A stretch of 64,000 nucleotides of DNA from positions 61,555 through 125,554 of the forward strand of contig NZ_JABBJF010000011.1 of NCBI RefSeq assembly GCF_014218705.1, read 5' to 3'. Position numbers and translations under genes: made by a program. The notes under the pieces are model-generated. The model saw nothing but the letters and a program-made list of their open reading frames with translations, ran no database searches and was not told where the DNA came from. The DNA is from Kluyvera sichuanensis. Lineage in GTDB: Bacteria > Pseudomonadota > Gammaproteobacteria > Enterobacterales > Enterobacteriaceae. Positions 19,667 through 30,441 of this stretch are shown one piece after another (position 1 is the first letter of the stretch; each line of letters opens with the position of its first letter).

Positions 19667-21481
19667 TTAAAAATTCAGCGTTGTTATTTTCCCGCTGACG
19701 TTATCCGTCACGTTCAGCGTATTATTTTCAATGTGCAGCGTGGGTAATGCTGGCAAGGTTGCGTTGTGGTGACCGCTTGCCACTACCGCGCAGCACAGCC
19801 AGTGTTCGCCAGGCGCTATCTCGCCCGCTAGCGTCGGAATCGCCGCGCACTCGGCAAACATCACGCTGCTGTTCGGCGGGGTAATCACACTGTCGGCAAG
19901 ACGCACGGCGTGAGGCGAGAGATCCACTACCGCGCTCATCCCGTTGGCAGCATTCACCCGACTCTGGCGCACGGTCAGTTGCGCATCGGCTTTCATCACC
20001 GCAAAGCCGCCCTCCACCGTCTGCAAGCGACACGCCGTATTCACCCGGTGCACGCGCACGTGCCAGTCGCCGCATGGGATAAGCCAGGTATCGACCTGCA
20101 CGTCGTGCCACGGCAGCCAGCGCGAGTAGATAGCGCCGTCCAGCATCTCAACGCTCTCGCATTCACGGCGGCCGCGCCAGTAATTGTCGTTATCCGACAG
20201 CAGCAGCATCGAGTCACAGGCCGCGTGCTTAATGCCGTAGCGCCCTCGCTCAATGGTGAAACCAAAGCGCGTGGAGTAGGCAAATTTGGTGTACTTGGCC
20301 TCGGTGTTCACGTAGTTGTTCAGCTCGAGCTGGCCGGAGGTGAGCATCACCACGTGCTGCGAGTTTTCGCTGTGCTGTAGGATCTGCTGAGCGGGAACAA
20401 TCGCATGTACCGGTGCCAGGCTCGGCAGCGGCATCTCTTCCGCCTGCCAGAAGGCATGAGTCTCCGGCAGCGCCATGATCAAAAACACCTTCAGCGCCCA
20501 GTACGGTGAGCCCGGCGAGTTGTAGTCTTCGCACATCGCCAGGTTCGGATAGGCGAACCCCAACGTCAGAATACCGTCGCGATCGAAAATCGGCTGATCC
20601 AGCCACCAGCGCAGGTGGCGCAGGATAATGCCTTTCACTACGCCCGGCGAGAAGACGTCCAGCCCGGCGAAGGCCACGCCGCTCCAGAATGCCACCATCG
20701 CAAAGCGGTAGGTCAGGCTGCGGCCAAACGGCACCGACGCCCCGTCGGCGGCGGAAAGGTAGATAAAGTCTTTGGCAAACAGGGAGGCACGTTCACGCAG
20801 CGTCGCGGCGCGCGTTGGGTCGTCGTCCGCGTTCAGCGTGGCGTAAATCAGGCCGTAAAAGTGGAACGCCATCGAGATGTAGTAATCTTTCGGGCGGCCC
20901 GGGCCATCGGAGTACCAGCCGCCGCCAAGATAGTAGGCTTCCATCATCGTGAAGCGGCGGTCGATAGCGGCCTGGTCATACGGCAGCCCAGCGCGCTTAA
21001 AGCCCAGCTGTACGATAATCGCAAAGTAATTCCAGTTGCTGTCCGGCATCTGGGCATCGGTGATTTGATTCAGCCAGCGATGCAGGTTTTCCTGTTCGGC
21101 AGCGCTGAAATGATTGGTCAGCTTGTCCTGCAGCAGCGCAAACCCGAGGCCATAAGCCGCCATCTCAACCAGACGCTGATCGTAGGGCCCGGTTTCGCCC
21201 CAATAGGATGGGCTTTGCGGGTCAGTACCCAGCTTAATCGCGGTGAGATATTTGTCGCTAAACGGCACCGCTTCCCCACCCGCCAGCAGCGGGAACAGAC
21301 CCCAAAGCGCTCTCGATAAGCCCTCCATTTCCGCAATATCCGTGCTGTAGTGGGCGCAGGTTTTACCCAGCGAGAACTGCGCGACGTTGTCGGGAAACTG
21401 TTTATCGAGAGCGCTCAGCATTGCCGTCAGCGTCTGCGCTACGTCCTGTCGTGATGACAATATTTTTGATATTTCCGCCAC
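19667..21481 (-). CDS. DUF2264 domain protein, putative glycoside hydrolase
   Basis: About 604 aa, spanning a DUF2264 domain. Relatives of this family in CAZy have been linked to beta-glucuronidase activity (GH154), which would suit a uronate cluster; I cannot confirm membership here. Visible motifs include HYSTDIAEMEGLSRALWGLF, GLGFALLQDKLTNHFS, NWNYFAIIVQLGFKRAG, GGGWYSDGPGRPKDYY, and a C-terminal beta-rich region. No signal peptide, so it is cytoplasmic. GTG 21481 has GGGGGCAGG upstream. The ATG at 21505 has AGG directly adjacent with no spacing, so the GTG start is preferred with moderate certainty. First gene of the operon with MFS and GH88. Confidence 0.75.
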   Translation of the reverse strand: MAEISKILSSRQDVAQTLTAMLSALDKQFPDNVAQFSLGKTCAHYSTDIAEMEGLSRALWGLFPLLAGGEAVPFSDKYLTAIKLGTDPQSPSYWGETGPYDQRLVEMAAYGLGFALLQDKLTNHFSAAEQENLHRWLNQITDAQMPDSNWNYFAIIVQLGFKRAGLPYDQAAIDRRFTMMEAYYLGGGWYSDGPGRPKDYYISMAFHFYGLIYATLNADDDPTRAATLRERASLFAKDFIYLSAADGASVPFGRSLTYRFAMVAFWSGVAFAGLDVFSPGVVKGIILRHLRWWLDQPIFDRDGILTLGFAYPNLAMCEDYNSPGSPYWALKVFLIMALPETHAFWQAEEMPLPSLAPVHAIVPAQQILQHSENSQHVVMLTSGQLELNNYVNTEAKYTKFAYSTRFGFTIERGRYGIKHAACDSMLLLSDNDNYWRGRRECESVEMLDGAIYSRWLPWHDVQVDTWLIPCGDWHVRVHRVNTACRLQTVEGGFAVMKADAQLTVRQSRVNAANGMSAVVDLSPHAVRLADSVITPPNSSVMFAECAAIPTLAGEIAPGEHWLCCAVVASGHHNATLPALPTLHIENNTLNVTDNVSGKITTLNF

Positions 21482-21551
21482 TGTCCTGCCCCCTGATTTA
21501 CCCATCCTCGAAAGTGGCTAAAGCATAGAGAATCGGGGTGGCTGAGAAATG

Positions 21552-21636
21552 TTAACCCGGTCACAACTGATATCATTCGATGAACCGCCGCTTGATAAAA
21601 TTTAAAACAGTGGTTTAGTAGTAAGATTAACCCGGT
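21552..21636. promoter_or_regulatory. Paired direct repeats in divergent promoter
   Basis: TTAACCCGGT occurs exactly twice, at 21552-21561 and 21627-21636, in the same orientation 75 bases apart. They lie between the DUF2264 operon and the divergent AraC gene. Spacing near seven helical turns and the neighbouring AraC regulator suggest operator half-sites, possibly for looping. Confidence 0.5.
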
Positions 21637-21657
21637 AAAAATTTAAATTTATTGCAC

Positions 21658-22515
21658 ATGACTTCGTCCTGGAATGCCGAGCATCTGGAGCTGATCACCC
21701 TGAATGACGCCGTGGCGTCGTTTAGCCGCCTTTTTGCCAATACCGTGCGCTACCAGCACTGGCATCAGTGTCTGGAAATTCTCTATGTCGAAGAGGGGTT
21801 TGGCGTAGTGATCGTCGATAATCGCCAGTACACCATGCGCCCCGGCAGGCTCTTTTTCTTCCCCCCGTTCACGCTGCATAAAATCATGGTCGATGAAAAA
21901 GCGCAGGATAGTTATCGGCGGACGATTATCCATGTCGATCAGCACGCCATCGCGACGTTGCTGCGCCACTTCCCGGAAAATCATCAGCGCTTACAGGCAC
22001 TTTCAGCCCGTGGCCGCCCAGCATTTGTGGCGGATTTAGCCGACCAGCACGCGCATATTGATCACCTGTTCGGCCTGTATGCCCGTATGTCCAACGCCTC
22101 CGGCCTCAGCACCGAGCAGATAACCTGCATGCTGATGACGCTGTTCAATATGCTGCCGCCCACCCAGGAAAAGATGCCGGAAGCCGGGCGCGGTATCGCC
22201 AGTTCAGTGATGTTCTGGATTGAAGAGAACTATCGGCAGAAATTCAGCCTCGACGCGCTAGCGCGGGAATTAGGGAAATCACGTAGCTATCTGTCGCGCC
22301 GCTTTCACGCCGAGACGGGCGAGAATATTCACGATTATCTCAATACTATTCGGCTACGCCGCGCCTGCGAACTGCTGCTGCATAGCGCGCTGCCGGTAAG
22401 CGAGATTGCCAGCCAGGTGGGGTTTTCTGAGGTGACTTACTTTATTAGCTCATTTAAAAAGGGGATCGGTGAGACCCCCTTACGGTATCGCAAAAATCAC
22501 GTGGTTCAGGCCTAA
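21658..22515 (+). CDS. AraC-family regulator of the sugar island
   Basis: 285 aa. An N-terminal cupin (AraC_binding) domain has the HWHQCLEILYVEEGFGVVI strand and the RPGRLFFFPPFTLHKI loop, typical of sugar-sensing regulators such as RhaR and MelR. The C-terminal double HTH comprises FSLDALARELGKSRSYLSRR and PVSEIASQVGFSEVTYFISS. ATG 21658 is taken as start, though no clear ribosome site is seen; TTG at 21652 is also open. It is divergent from the DUF2264-MFS-GH88 operon and its end overlaps the end of dctM by 4 bases (convergent). It probably activates the divergent operon. Confidence 0.82.
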   Translation: MTSSWNAEHLELITLNDAVASFSRLFANTVRYQHWHQCLEILYVEEGFGVVIVDNRQYTMRPGRLFFFPPFTLHKIMVDEKAQDSYRRTIIHVDQHAIATLLRHFPENHQRLQALSARGRPAFVADLADQHAHIDHLFGLYARMSNASGLSTEQITCMLMTLFNMLPPTQEKMPEAGRGIASSVMFWIEENYRQKFSLDALARELGKSRSYLSRRFHAETGENIHDYLNTIRLRRACELLLHSALPVSEIASQVGFSEVTYFISSFKKGIGETPLRYRKNHVVQA

Positions 22516-23801
22516 TGGAAGCGCCCTGGTAGCCACAAAGAAATCATCGGAACATAGGTGATAATAATCAGCACCAGGAACAGCACGCAGTAGAACGGGA
22601 TCATGGCCTTCACCACCGTCTCAATTTTCTGCCCACTCACGGCGCTCGCCACGAACAGCACCGAACCCACCGGCGGCGTGATAAGGCCAATCCCCAGGTT
22701 CATCATCATGATGATACCGAAGTGTACCGGGTCGATACCTAGCTCAACCACCACCGGCAGCAGAATCGGCGTCAGGATCAGAATCAGCGGTGCCATGTCC
22801 ATCAGACAGCCCAACAGCAGCAGCATAATGTTGATAATCAACAGGATAACGTACTTGTTATCCGACAGCGACAGCAACGCGGCGGAGATCTCCTGCGGTA
22901 GTCCCACCAGCGTCATCACCGAGCCAAACGCGGCGGCGAAGGCAATCAGCACCATCACCATGGTGACGGTTTTGATGGTACGGTGAATCAGCTTCGGGAA
23001 GTCCTTAAGCTTGTATTCGCGGTAGACAAAGAAGGTGACAAACATCGCCCACACGCAGGCAATTGCCCCGGACTCCGTTGGCGTGAAGAAGCCGGAGAGA
23101 ATACCGCCGGAGATGATCACAATAGTAATCAGCCCCCAGATGGCGTCTGAGGCAATCTTTATCTTGCGCTTAAGTTCGACGCGTTCCTCTTTCGGGTAGT
23201 TGTTTTTACGCGCGGCAATCAGGCACATCACGATAAGCGTCACGCACAGCACCAGCGTCGGGATGATCCCGGCGAGGAACATCGCCGGAATAGTCACCGC
23301 CGCGGTGTTCGCCACGATAGCAAACAGCACAGAGTTATGGCTCGGCGGCACGAGGATCGCCTGCACCGAGGCGCTGGCGGTCAGCACCGCACCGAATGAG
23401 CGCGGGTAGCCTTTGCGCTCCATTTCCGGGATCAGCACCGATCCGATCGACGCAGTATCCGCCACCGACGATCCAGAAATCGCACCAAACAGCGTCGAAG
23501 CGAGAATGTTCACCAGCGACAGGCCGCCACGGATCCAGCCAACAAACAGCCCGGCGAAATCCACCAGCCGTCGCGCCATCCCCCCTTCCGCCATAATCGC
23601 CCCGGCAAAGACAAAGAACGGAATGGTCAGCAGGTTGACGTTATCGGTACTGTGGAAAATGGTGATAATAAGCCCGTCGAGGGAGAAGTCGGCGAAGGCG
23701 GTGACCACCACGGCGGTCAGGCCGACAGCATAGGCCACTGGCATACCAATCGCCATCAGCGTCACGAAAGTGACGACAAAAATAATCAGCGTTAAGTCCA
23801 T
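22512..23801 (-). CDS. dctM: TRAP transporter large permease (DctM)
   Basis: 429 aa, twelve-helix large subunit of a tripartite ATP-independent periplasmic transporter, which uses an ion gradient to import carboxylate substrates such as uronates or C4-dicarboxylates. Family motifs: FFVFAGAIMAEGGMARRLVDF near residue 62, GSSVADTASIGSVLIPEM near residue 110, and LGIGLITPPVGSVLFV near residue 368. It follows dctQ after 12 bases and completes the dctP-dctQ-dctM operon. The substrate is not readable from this subunit. Confidence 0.92.
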   Translation of the reverse strand: MDLTLIIFVVTFVTLMAIGMPVAYAVGLTAVVVTAFADFSLDGLIITIFHSTDNVNLLTIPFFVFAGAIMAEGGMARRLVDFAGLFVGWIRGGLSLVNILASTLFGAISGSSVADTASIGSVLIPEMERKGYPRSFGAVLTASASVQAILVPPSHNSVLFAIVANTAAVTIPAMFLAGIIPTLVLCVTLIVMCLIAARKNNYPKEERVELKRKIKIASDAIWGLITIVIISGGILSGFFTPTESGAIACVWAMFVTFFVYREYKLKDFPKLIHRTIKTVTMVMVLIAFAAAFGSVMTLVGLPQEISAALLSLSDNKYVILLIINIMLLLLGCLMDMAPLILILTPILLPVVVELGIDPVHFGIIMMMNLGIGLITPPVGSVLFVASAVSGQKIETVVKAMIPFYCVLFLVLIIITYVPMISLWLPGRFH

Positions 23802-23813
23802 TGCGTTCGCTCC

Positions 23814-24362
23814 TTAGTGACCGACTTTCGGCGAGCCAAACTGCACCAGTTCACGGTGCGTTTGTGGGCCGCACAGCATTTTTTCGACCACGAACAGCAG
23901 CGTAAAGAACGATCCCAGCGGAATCGGCAGGTGGGTGATCCCCGAGGTCAGGAACGGCAGCGACGGCACCACGTCCTCCCAGGCATCCATACAGCCAATG
24001 ATCCCCCAGTGAATGATAAACAGGCAGGTGGCGAGCATCGCCAGATCGACAAACACCGCCAGCCCCTTTTTCATTGTCGGGTTGATATGATCGACCAGCA
24101 TGGTGATCGCAATATGGCTGCCTGCCCGATAGGCCGCCGCCGCCCCCACAAAGGAGAAGGTGATCATACAGATCTGCGACAGCGGTTCCGGCCAACTGGT
24201 CGACGCGTGCGGCAGAAAGTCCAGCCAGGCAGGAAGATCGGGACGAAAGCGAGCGTAGATCCCCACCAGATAGATAAACGTCATAAATAACAGGCTGATC
24301 CCTGACAGCCAAATACAGATCCGATACACGCCATCCATGACCAGGACATAGAAATTTTTCAT
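23814..24362 (-). CDS. dctQ: TRAP transporter small permease (DctQ)
   Basis: 182 aa, four-helix small membrane subunit of the TRAP transporter. ATG 24362 has GGGGA 6 bases upstream; the longer open frame to 24398 adds no hydrophobic or homologous sequence. The family signature appears as AAAAYRAGSHIAITMLVDHI with conserved Trp and Pro residues nearby. It lies between dctP (57 bases upstream) and dctM. Confidence 0.9.
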   Translation of the reverse strand: MKNFYVLVMDGVYRICIWLSGISLLFMTFIYLVGIYARFRPDLPAWLDFLPHASTSWPEPLSQICMITFSFVGAAAAYRAGSHIAITMLVDHINPTMKKGLAVFVDLAMLATCLFIIHWGIIGCMDAWEDVVPSLPFLTSGITHLPIPLGSFFTLLFVVEKMLCGPQTHRELVQFGSPKVGH

Positions 24363-24419
24363 TATTATCCCCAGATCAAAACGGGCGGGCCAGCCCACGC
24401 TGGCCTGCCGCGAAGTGGA

Positions 24420-25397
24420 TTATTTGGTGTCCTGAATTTGCTGCATTAAGTCGCTGAACTGCTTACCGTATTTCTCACGAACCGGTGCAGTGGCGTCGAC
24501 AAACGGCTTTTTGTCGACCGGAAGGAATTTGACGCCCTGGCTTTGCAGGCGCTGCTTGGATTTCTCCACGTAGTCCGCCCACAGCACGCGCTCTTCAGCC
24601 TGTGCTTCTTTCGCCAGCTTCATGATCAGCGCCTGATCGTCCGCCGAGAGCTTGCTCCATTTACGCTTCGAGAAAGCGAGCACTTCCGGGATCATAAAGT
24701 GTTCGGTGAGATCGAAATATTTGGTCCCGGCCACCACGTAGTTTTCAGTATCAAAAGTCGGCTCGTTGTTTTCCGCCGCATCGATCACCCCGGTTTGCAG
24801 GCTGGCAAAGACATCGCCCACCGGCAGGACGATCGGGTTCGCCCCCAGTGCTTTAAAGGTATCGAGGCCGATCGGGTTATTTTGCAGACGGATCTTCACC
24901 CCTTTCAGATCGTCGAGGCTGGTGATCGGTTTTTTAGTGATCAGACTACGCGAGCCCGCATCCATCCAGCCAAGGAAGACCAGGCCGAGGTTGCTGTCGG
25001 AGATCTCTTTGGCCAGCGTGTTACCAATATCGCCATCCAGCACCTTGTGCTGATGGTCGGTATCGCGGAACACAAACGGCATGTTGAAGACGCTCACCTG
25101 AGGAAGGATACCGCCGACCGGGGCCATCGAAACACGCAGGATATCAATAGCGCCCGCACGGGTTTTCTCGAGCGTGGTGCTCTCATCGCCCATCTGCCCG
25201 CTTGGGAACATGCGGATGGACAGTCGCCCGTCGGTTTGTTGGCTGAGTTTTTCACCCATGTGAATCACCGCCGCCGTGGTCGGATAGTCAGCCGGGTGTA
25301 CATCTGAAGCGATGAACACCGTTTTTGCCATCGCCGCCGCAGACCCCATCAGTAACGAGAAAGATAAAACGCTTACTGCCAGTTTTCTTCTTAACAT
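24420..25397 (-). CDS. dctP: TRAP transporter substrate-binding protein (DctP)
   Basis: 325 aa periplasmic binding protein of the DctP family. An N-terminal signal peptide (LRRKLAVSVLSFSLLMGSAA, cleaved after AMA) is followed by mature sequence KTVFIASDVHPADYP. The conserved carboxylate-binding arginine lies in GVKIRLQNNP near residue 165. The later VGDVFASLQTGVIDAAENNE is the usual domain-hinge signature. Ligands are organic acids; sugar acids (glucuronate, galacturonate or unsaturated uronates) are suggested by the GH88 neighbour, by inference only. First gene of the operon. Confidence 0.92.
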   Translation of the reverse strand: MLRRKLAVSVLSFSLLMGSAAAMAKTVFIASDVHPADYPTTAAVIHMGEKLSQQTDGRLSIRMFPSGQMGDESTTLEKTRAGAIDILRVSMAPVGGILPQVSVFNMPFVFRDTDHQHKVLDGDIGNTLAKEISDSNLGLVFLGWMDAGSRSLITKKPITSLDDLKGVKIRLQNNPIGLDTFKALGANPIVLPVGDVFASLQTGVIDAAENNEPTFDTENYVVAGTKYFDLTEHFMIPEVLAFSKRKWSKLSADDQALIMKLAKEAQAEERVLWADYVEKSKQRLQSQGVKFLPVDKKPFVDATAPVREKYGKQFSDLMQQIQDTK

Positions 25398-25615
25398 AGA
25401 CGATTCTCTTTTGATTAAAGATAAAATTCACCATGCGAATCAATTGCCAGCACAGATTGACGTCCATGTTCAGAAGTATGTTTTATATCCAGCGCAAGAA
25501 TATGGTAGAAGTCATACAACTAAACTGTGACCTGTCATACCAAATTTTAAAATGGCATTTCAGAAAGCGTAGAAATTAGAATTGAATCGATTAATTAAGC
25601 GGCGGTTGTGGCAAT

Positions 25616-25645
25616 AAAAAAGGAGACGCAAGCGTCTCCTTTTCA
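25616..25645 (-). terminator. Terminator downstream of parE
   Basis: AAAAGGAGACGC / GCGTCTCCTTTT is a near-perfect stem followed on the minus strand by TTTTTTATTG. It could work in both directions. Confidence 0.85.
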
Positions 25646-25648
25646 ATC

Positions 25649-25718
25649 GTAGGCCGGCTTCACTGTGTGACGCCGGGGAAATCCCGGAGTCGGTGCTAAC
25701 GCACCTCGTCCGGGCTAC
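25649..25718. repeat. REP/BIME-like element
   Basis: GTAGGCCGGCTTCACTGTGT ... CACCTCGTCCGGGCTAC, same layout as the copy at 16994. The two flank the accessory island on either side. Confidence 0.7.
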
Positions 25719-25728
25719 AAGCGAGTCT

Positions 25729-25762
25729 GTAGGCCGGGTAAGCGAAGCGCCATCCGGCAAGG
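25729..25762. repeat. REP element, second type
   Basis: GTAGGCCGGGTAAGCGAAGC then GCCATCCGGCAA is the classical E. coli/Citrobacter REP form, distinct from the CGACGCCGGG type seen elsewhere in the window. It abuts the parE stop codon. Confidence 0.75.
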
Positions 25763-25764
25763 TG

Positions 25765-27663
<1,899 letters not shown>

Positions 27664-27687
27664 CTATTCGTAGGTAGTTGGCGCTGC

Positions 27688-28263
27688 TTAATGCAACCCC
27701 AGAAAATCGATAATCTGTGTGAAGTGATCTTCAAAGCCGATAAATGCGTGATTACCGCCCTCCTCTACCGTTTGTCGGCAGGAGGCGAAATAGTTCACGG
27801 CCTGGCGGTAATCAAGCACTTCGTCGCCGGTCTGCTGAAGCAGCCAGATAAGATCCGGTGCCTCCAGTGGGTCAATTTGCATGACTTTGAGATCGTAAAT
27901 ATGGCGTGACTCTAGCACATATTGCTGCCCGGTGTAGGGATTCTCATTCGGCCCAAGGAAATTCACCAGCAGCTCAAACGGGCGTATCGCCGGGTTCACC
28001 ACCACCGCTGGCAGCATGAAACATTGGGATAACCAGGTTGCATAATAGCCGCCCAGCGATGACCCCACGATGCCCAGTGGTTCACCGCCGTGTTTCAGCA
28101 CCAGCGCTTCCAGCATCTCCGCCGCTTCCGCCGGATAGGCCGGCAGTTGCGGGATCAGCATATTCACGTCGGGATAGTACTCCGCCAGCCACTGCTTCAG
28201 CGCCGTAGCCTTTGCTGACAGCGGTGAGCTGTTGAATCCATGCAGATAAAGAAGCGTCGACAT
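27688..28263 (-). CDS. yqiA: Esterase YqiA
   Basis: Alpha/beta-hydrolase esterase with activity on short acyl and palmitoyl-CoA esters in vitro. 191 aa. The nucleophile elbow is GSSLGG (Ser in [12 protein letters not shown]); the oxyanion HGFNSSP motif is at the N-terminus; the catalytic His is in GGNHAF. The ATG at 28263 overlaps the cpdA stop (TGATG), so translation is coupled. A TTG three bases upstream is ignored. It lies between cpdA and parE as in E. coli. Confidence 0.94.
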   Translation of the reverse strand: MSTLLYLHGFNSSPLSAKATALKQWLAEYYPDVNMLIPQLPAYPAEAAEMLEALVLKHGGEPLGIVGSSLGGYYATWLSQCFMLPAVVVNPAIRPFELLVNFLGPNENPYTGQQYVLESRHIYDLKVMQIDPLEAPDLIWLLQQTGDEVLDYRQAVNYFASCRQTVEEGGNHAFIGFEDHFTQIIDFLGLH

Positions 28264-29090
28264 CAATAACCTTCAGATGCGGTATCAGGATGGAATTCGC
28301 ACCCGGCAAGGCGGCAGACTTCGGTGGTTAATGAACCATCGTCATGCAGCTCAAGCCAGCGCCACCCAGGGGAAACGGTATCCAGCGTGAAGTTGGCACA
28401 GTGCGGTTTAAACTGTACGCAGGTTGACGGCGTCGCCATGATGCGGCGGCCGTTCCAGTCGACGTCCAGTTCCTGATGAATGTGGCCACAAAGCAGGTTT
28501 TTTACGCGCGGGTAGCGCACCAGCACATTATCCAGCGCCCCTGCGTTACGCAGGCTGTGCTGATCGAGCCAGCTGCATCCCGCTGGCAGCGGATGATGGT
28601 GCAGCAGCAGCAGCGTATGTCGGTCCGGCGCTTCCGCCAGCCGTTTTTCCAGCCACTCAAGCTGGAACTCGCTCAGCTCGCCGTGCGGCACGCCGAACAC
28701 CTGACTATCCAGCAGGAGGATCTGCCAGTTTTCGCCCACCAGTACGCGCTTGGCCGGGGAGATCCCCGCGTCCTGAAGCGTGCTGTACATGGATGGCTGG
28801 AAGTCATGATTCCCCGGCAACCAAACGCAGGGTGCAGCGAAACTCGCGATGCCGTCAGCAAAGTGCTGATAGGCCGCGGATGAATGATCCTGCGCTAAAT
28901 CGCCCGTCGCCACCACCAGGTCAACTTCACGCGCCGAGGCATGAATAGCCTGCAAGACGGCGTGATAGCTTGCCCAGGTGTTCACGCCTAACAGCGTTTC
29001 ATCTTTTTCCGCAAACAGGTGAGTATCAGTGATTTGCAGTACCCTGACACTGGCCCCACCAGCCAGAGGAAGGTTTAAAAGGCTTTCCAA
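28263..29090 (-). CDS. cpdA: 3',5'-cyclic AMP phosphodiesterase CpdA
   Basis: Degrades cAMP and so tunes CRP-dependent gene expression. 275 aa calcineurin-type metallophosphoesterase. All metal-binding motifs are present in order: DTH (ITDTHLF), GDLAQD, GNHD, LLHHHP and GHIHQE. It is in the nudF-yqiB-cpdA-yqiA-parE gene string. Confidence 0.96.
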   Translation of the reverse strand: MESLLNLPLAGGASVRVLQITDTHLFAEKDETLLGVNTWASYHAVLQAIHASAREVDLVVATGDLAQDHSSAAYQHFADGIASFAAPCVWLPGNHDFQPSMYSTLQDAGISPAKRVLVGENWQILLLDSQVFGVPHGELSEFQLEWLEKRLAEAPDRHTLLLLHHHPLPAGCSWLDQHSLRNAGALDNVLVRYPRVKNLLCGHIHQELDVDWNGRRIMATPSTCVQFKPHCANFTLDTVSPGWRWLELHDDGSLTTEVCRLAGCEFHPDTASEGY

Positions 29091-29182
29091 ATGGTGTCCT
29101 TAGGTTTCACGATGCAAACATACACATCATCCTTTCATGCTGCGTCATCGCTGGCAGCGTCCCAGATACAGCCTGAAAGGTG

Positions 29183-29608
29183 CTATGTACAAACCGGAAT
29201 CGCCATCGCTCCATGTGCTAAACAGTATCTTAGCCAATCAGCTAAAAACTGATTAATTTGATGCTTTTCGTCGCGTTGATGCAACTTTTTATTTGGATAA
29301 TCATATCGCGCTTTGAAGCGAAAGATCTGCTGACTTGAACACACTTCAGCCACCATCGCATCATGATACAGCCGCACACTCATCGACGGCAGGCTCCAGT
29401 AGCTCACCGCCGGGTGCGTCTGCTCAACCGTTACCAGCGTAGTGTAGCGGGTTGATTCTGTTATCGTTAACCGATATTGCGCATTGGCCACCTGATAGTT
29501 CACCGTTTCGCCGGCTTCATCAACGCGCGGCAGTAAGCGACGTAATTGTGCGAAATTGGTCTCGCACAGGCGCATCATTTCTGGGAAGTCAGGTGTGTAA
29601 CGCTTCAT
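29183..29608 (-). CDS. yqiB: DUF1249 protein YqiB
   Basis: 141 aa, function not established. Start ATG 29608 overlaps the nudF stop (ATGA), so its translation normally depends on ribosomes finishing nudF. Residues such as [20 protein letters not shown] at the N-terminus and [17 protein letters not shown] at the C-terminus are typical of the family. The upstream amber mutation in nudF could lower YqiB output by polarity. Confidence 0.9.
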   Translation of the reverse strand: MKRYTPDFPEMMRLCETNFAQLRRLLPRVDEAGETVNYQVANAQYRLTITESTRYTTLVTVEQTHPAVSYWSLPSMSVRLYHDAMVAEVCSSQQIFRFKARYDYPNKKLHQRDEKHQINQFLADWLRYCLAHGAMAIPVCT

Positions 29609-30237
29609 TTGGTCCACTCTTTTCGTAAGTCCTGATAATGCAGCTGTAGCCATTGCAAAGCGATGACAGAGGCTGCGTTGTCAATTTTTCCCTCTTCTAC
29701 ACATTGATAAGCGTACTCCCGGCTTACCACATGAACCCGGATATCTTCGTGTTCATCCGCCAGGCCATGAATACCTTTGGCCGTTGTTGCATCCACTTCG
29801 CCCACCATAATGGTCAGGCGCTCGCTGGTGCCGCCAGGGCTTGCCAGATAACTCAGACACTCTTTTACCCGGCCGAGTTCAAGCCCGGCCTCTTCCTGCG
29901 ATTCGCGACGCGCCACATCCTATACGCTTTCACCCTCTTCAATCATGCCGGCCACCATCTCCAGCAGATAAGGGGTTTCGCTGGTGTCATAGGCCGCAAT
30001 GCGAATTTGCTCAATCAGCACCACTTCGTCACGCACTGGGTCAAAGGGTAGCAAGACTGCAGCGTGACCGCGCTCAAAAATTTCGCGCCGGACTTCACCG
30101 CTCATCTCGCCGTTGAACAGACGATGGCGAAAACGGTACACATCAATCGAAAAAAAACCGCGATATACCGTTTCTCGTGCAATAATTTCTACATCGTTTT
30201 TCGAGAGGGTAACCACTGGGTTACGTGATTTTGTCAT
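29605..30237 (-). pseudogene. nudF: ADP-ribose pyrophosphatase NudF, interrupted by an amber codon
   Basis: Nudix hydrolase that normally splits ADP-ribose to AMP and ribose-5-phosphate. The frame from ATG 30237 to 29605 is 210 codons, as in E. coli, but codon 106 is TAG (bases 29922-29920). It reads EEGESV-stop-DVARRE, where E. coli has Glu. A single G-to-T change (GAG to TAG) explains it. The stop falls inside the Nudix box (GMIEEGE...RESQEEAGL), so the 105-residue fragment lacks the REXXEE metal-binding helix and should be inactive. A second ATG-led fragment downstream (29916-29605) would lack the N-terminal dimer domain. The rest of the gene looks intact, so this is recent. Sequencing error is the main alternative. 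Confidence 0.9.
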
Positions 30238-30337
30238 GGCCTTGCCTATGCTGTAATTATGATGAAATTGTGGATTTAAAATCCGTTTATCTTAGGATCC
30301 ACTCTCTCTGTGGTAGATTGGTGCAAATTAACGCCAG

Positions 30338-30383
30338 ATGGCACATTACGACAACTTTTTAACGTGGCAGACTCTGGTACAAT
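30338..30383 (+). promoter_or_regulatory. tolC promoter with MarA/SoxS/Rob box
   Basis: ATGGCACATTACGACAACTT (30338-30357) fits the marbox consensus AYnGCACnnWnnRYYAAAY at all but two defined positions. It ends at the expected -35 region of a promoter with -10 TACAAT (30378-30383), the class II arrangement. E. coli tolC is likewise controlled by MarA, SoxS and Rob. Confidence 0.7.
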
Positions 30384-30441
30384 CGGCGAATATTTTTTCT
30401 GTGAATTAGATCAGCGCTAAGCTTCACAACAAGGAATGCAA

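Larger units (their letters stand above)
25398..25764. other. Non-coding gap between dctP and parE
   Basis: 367 bases. From right to left it holds two REP-like elements, the parE terminator, and an A+T-rich stretch (25398-25610) that should contain the dctP promoter. I see no gene in it. Confidence 0.7.
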
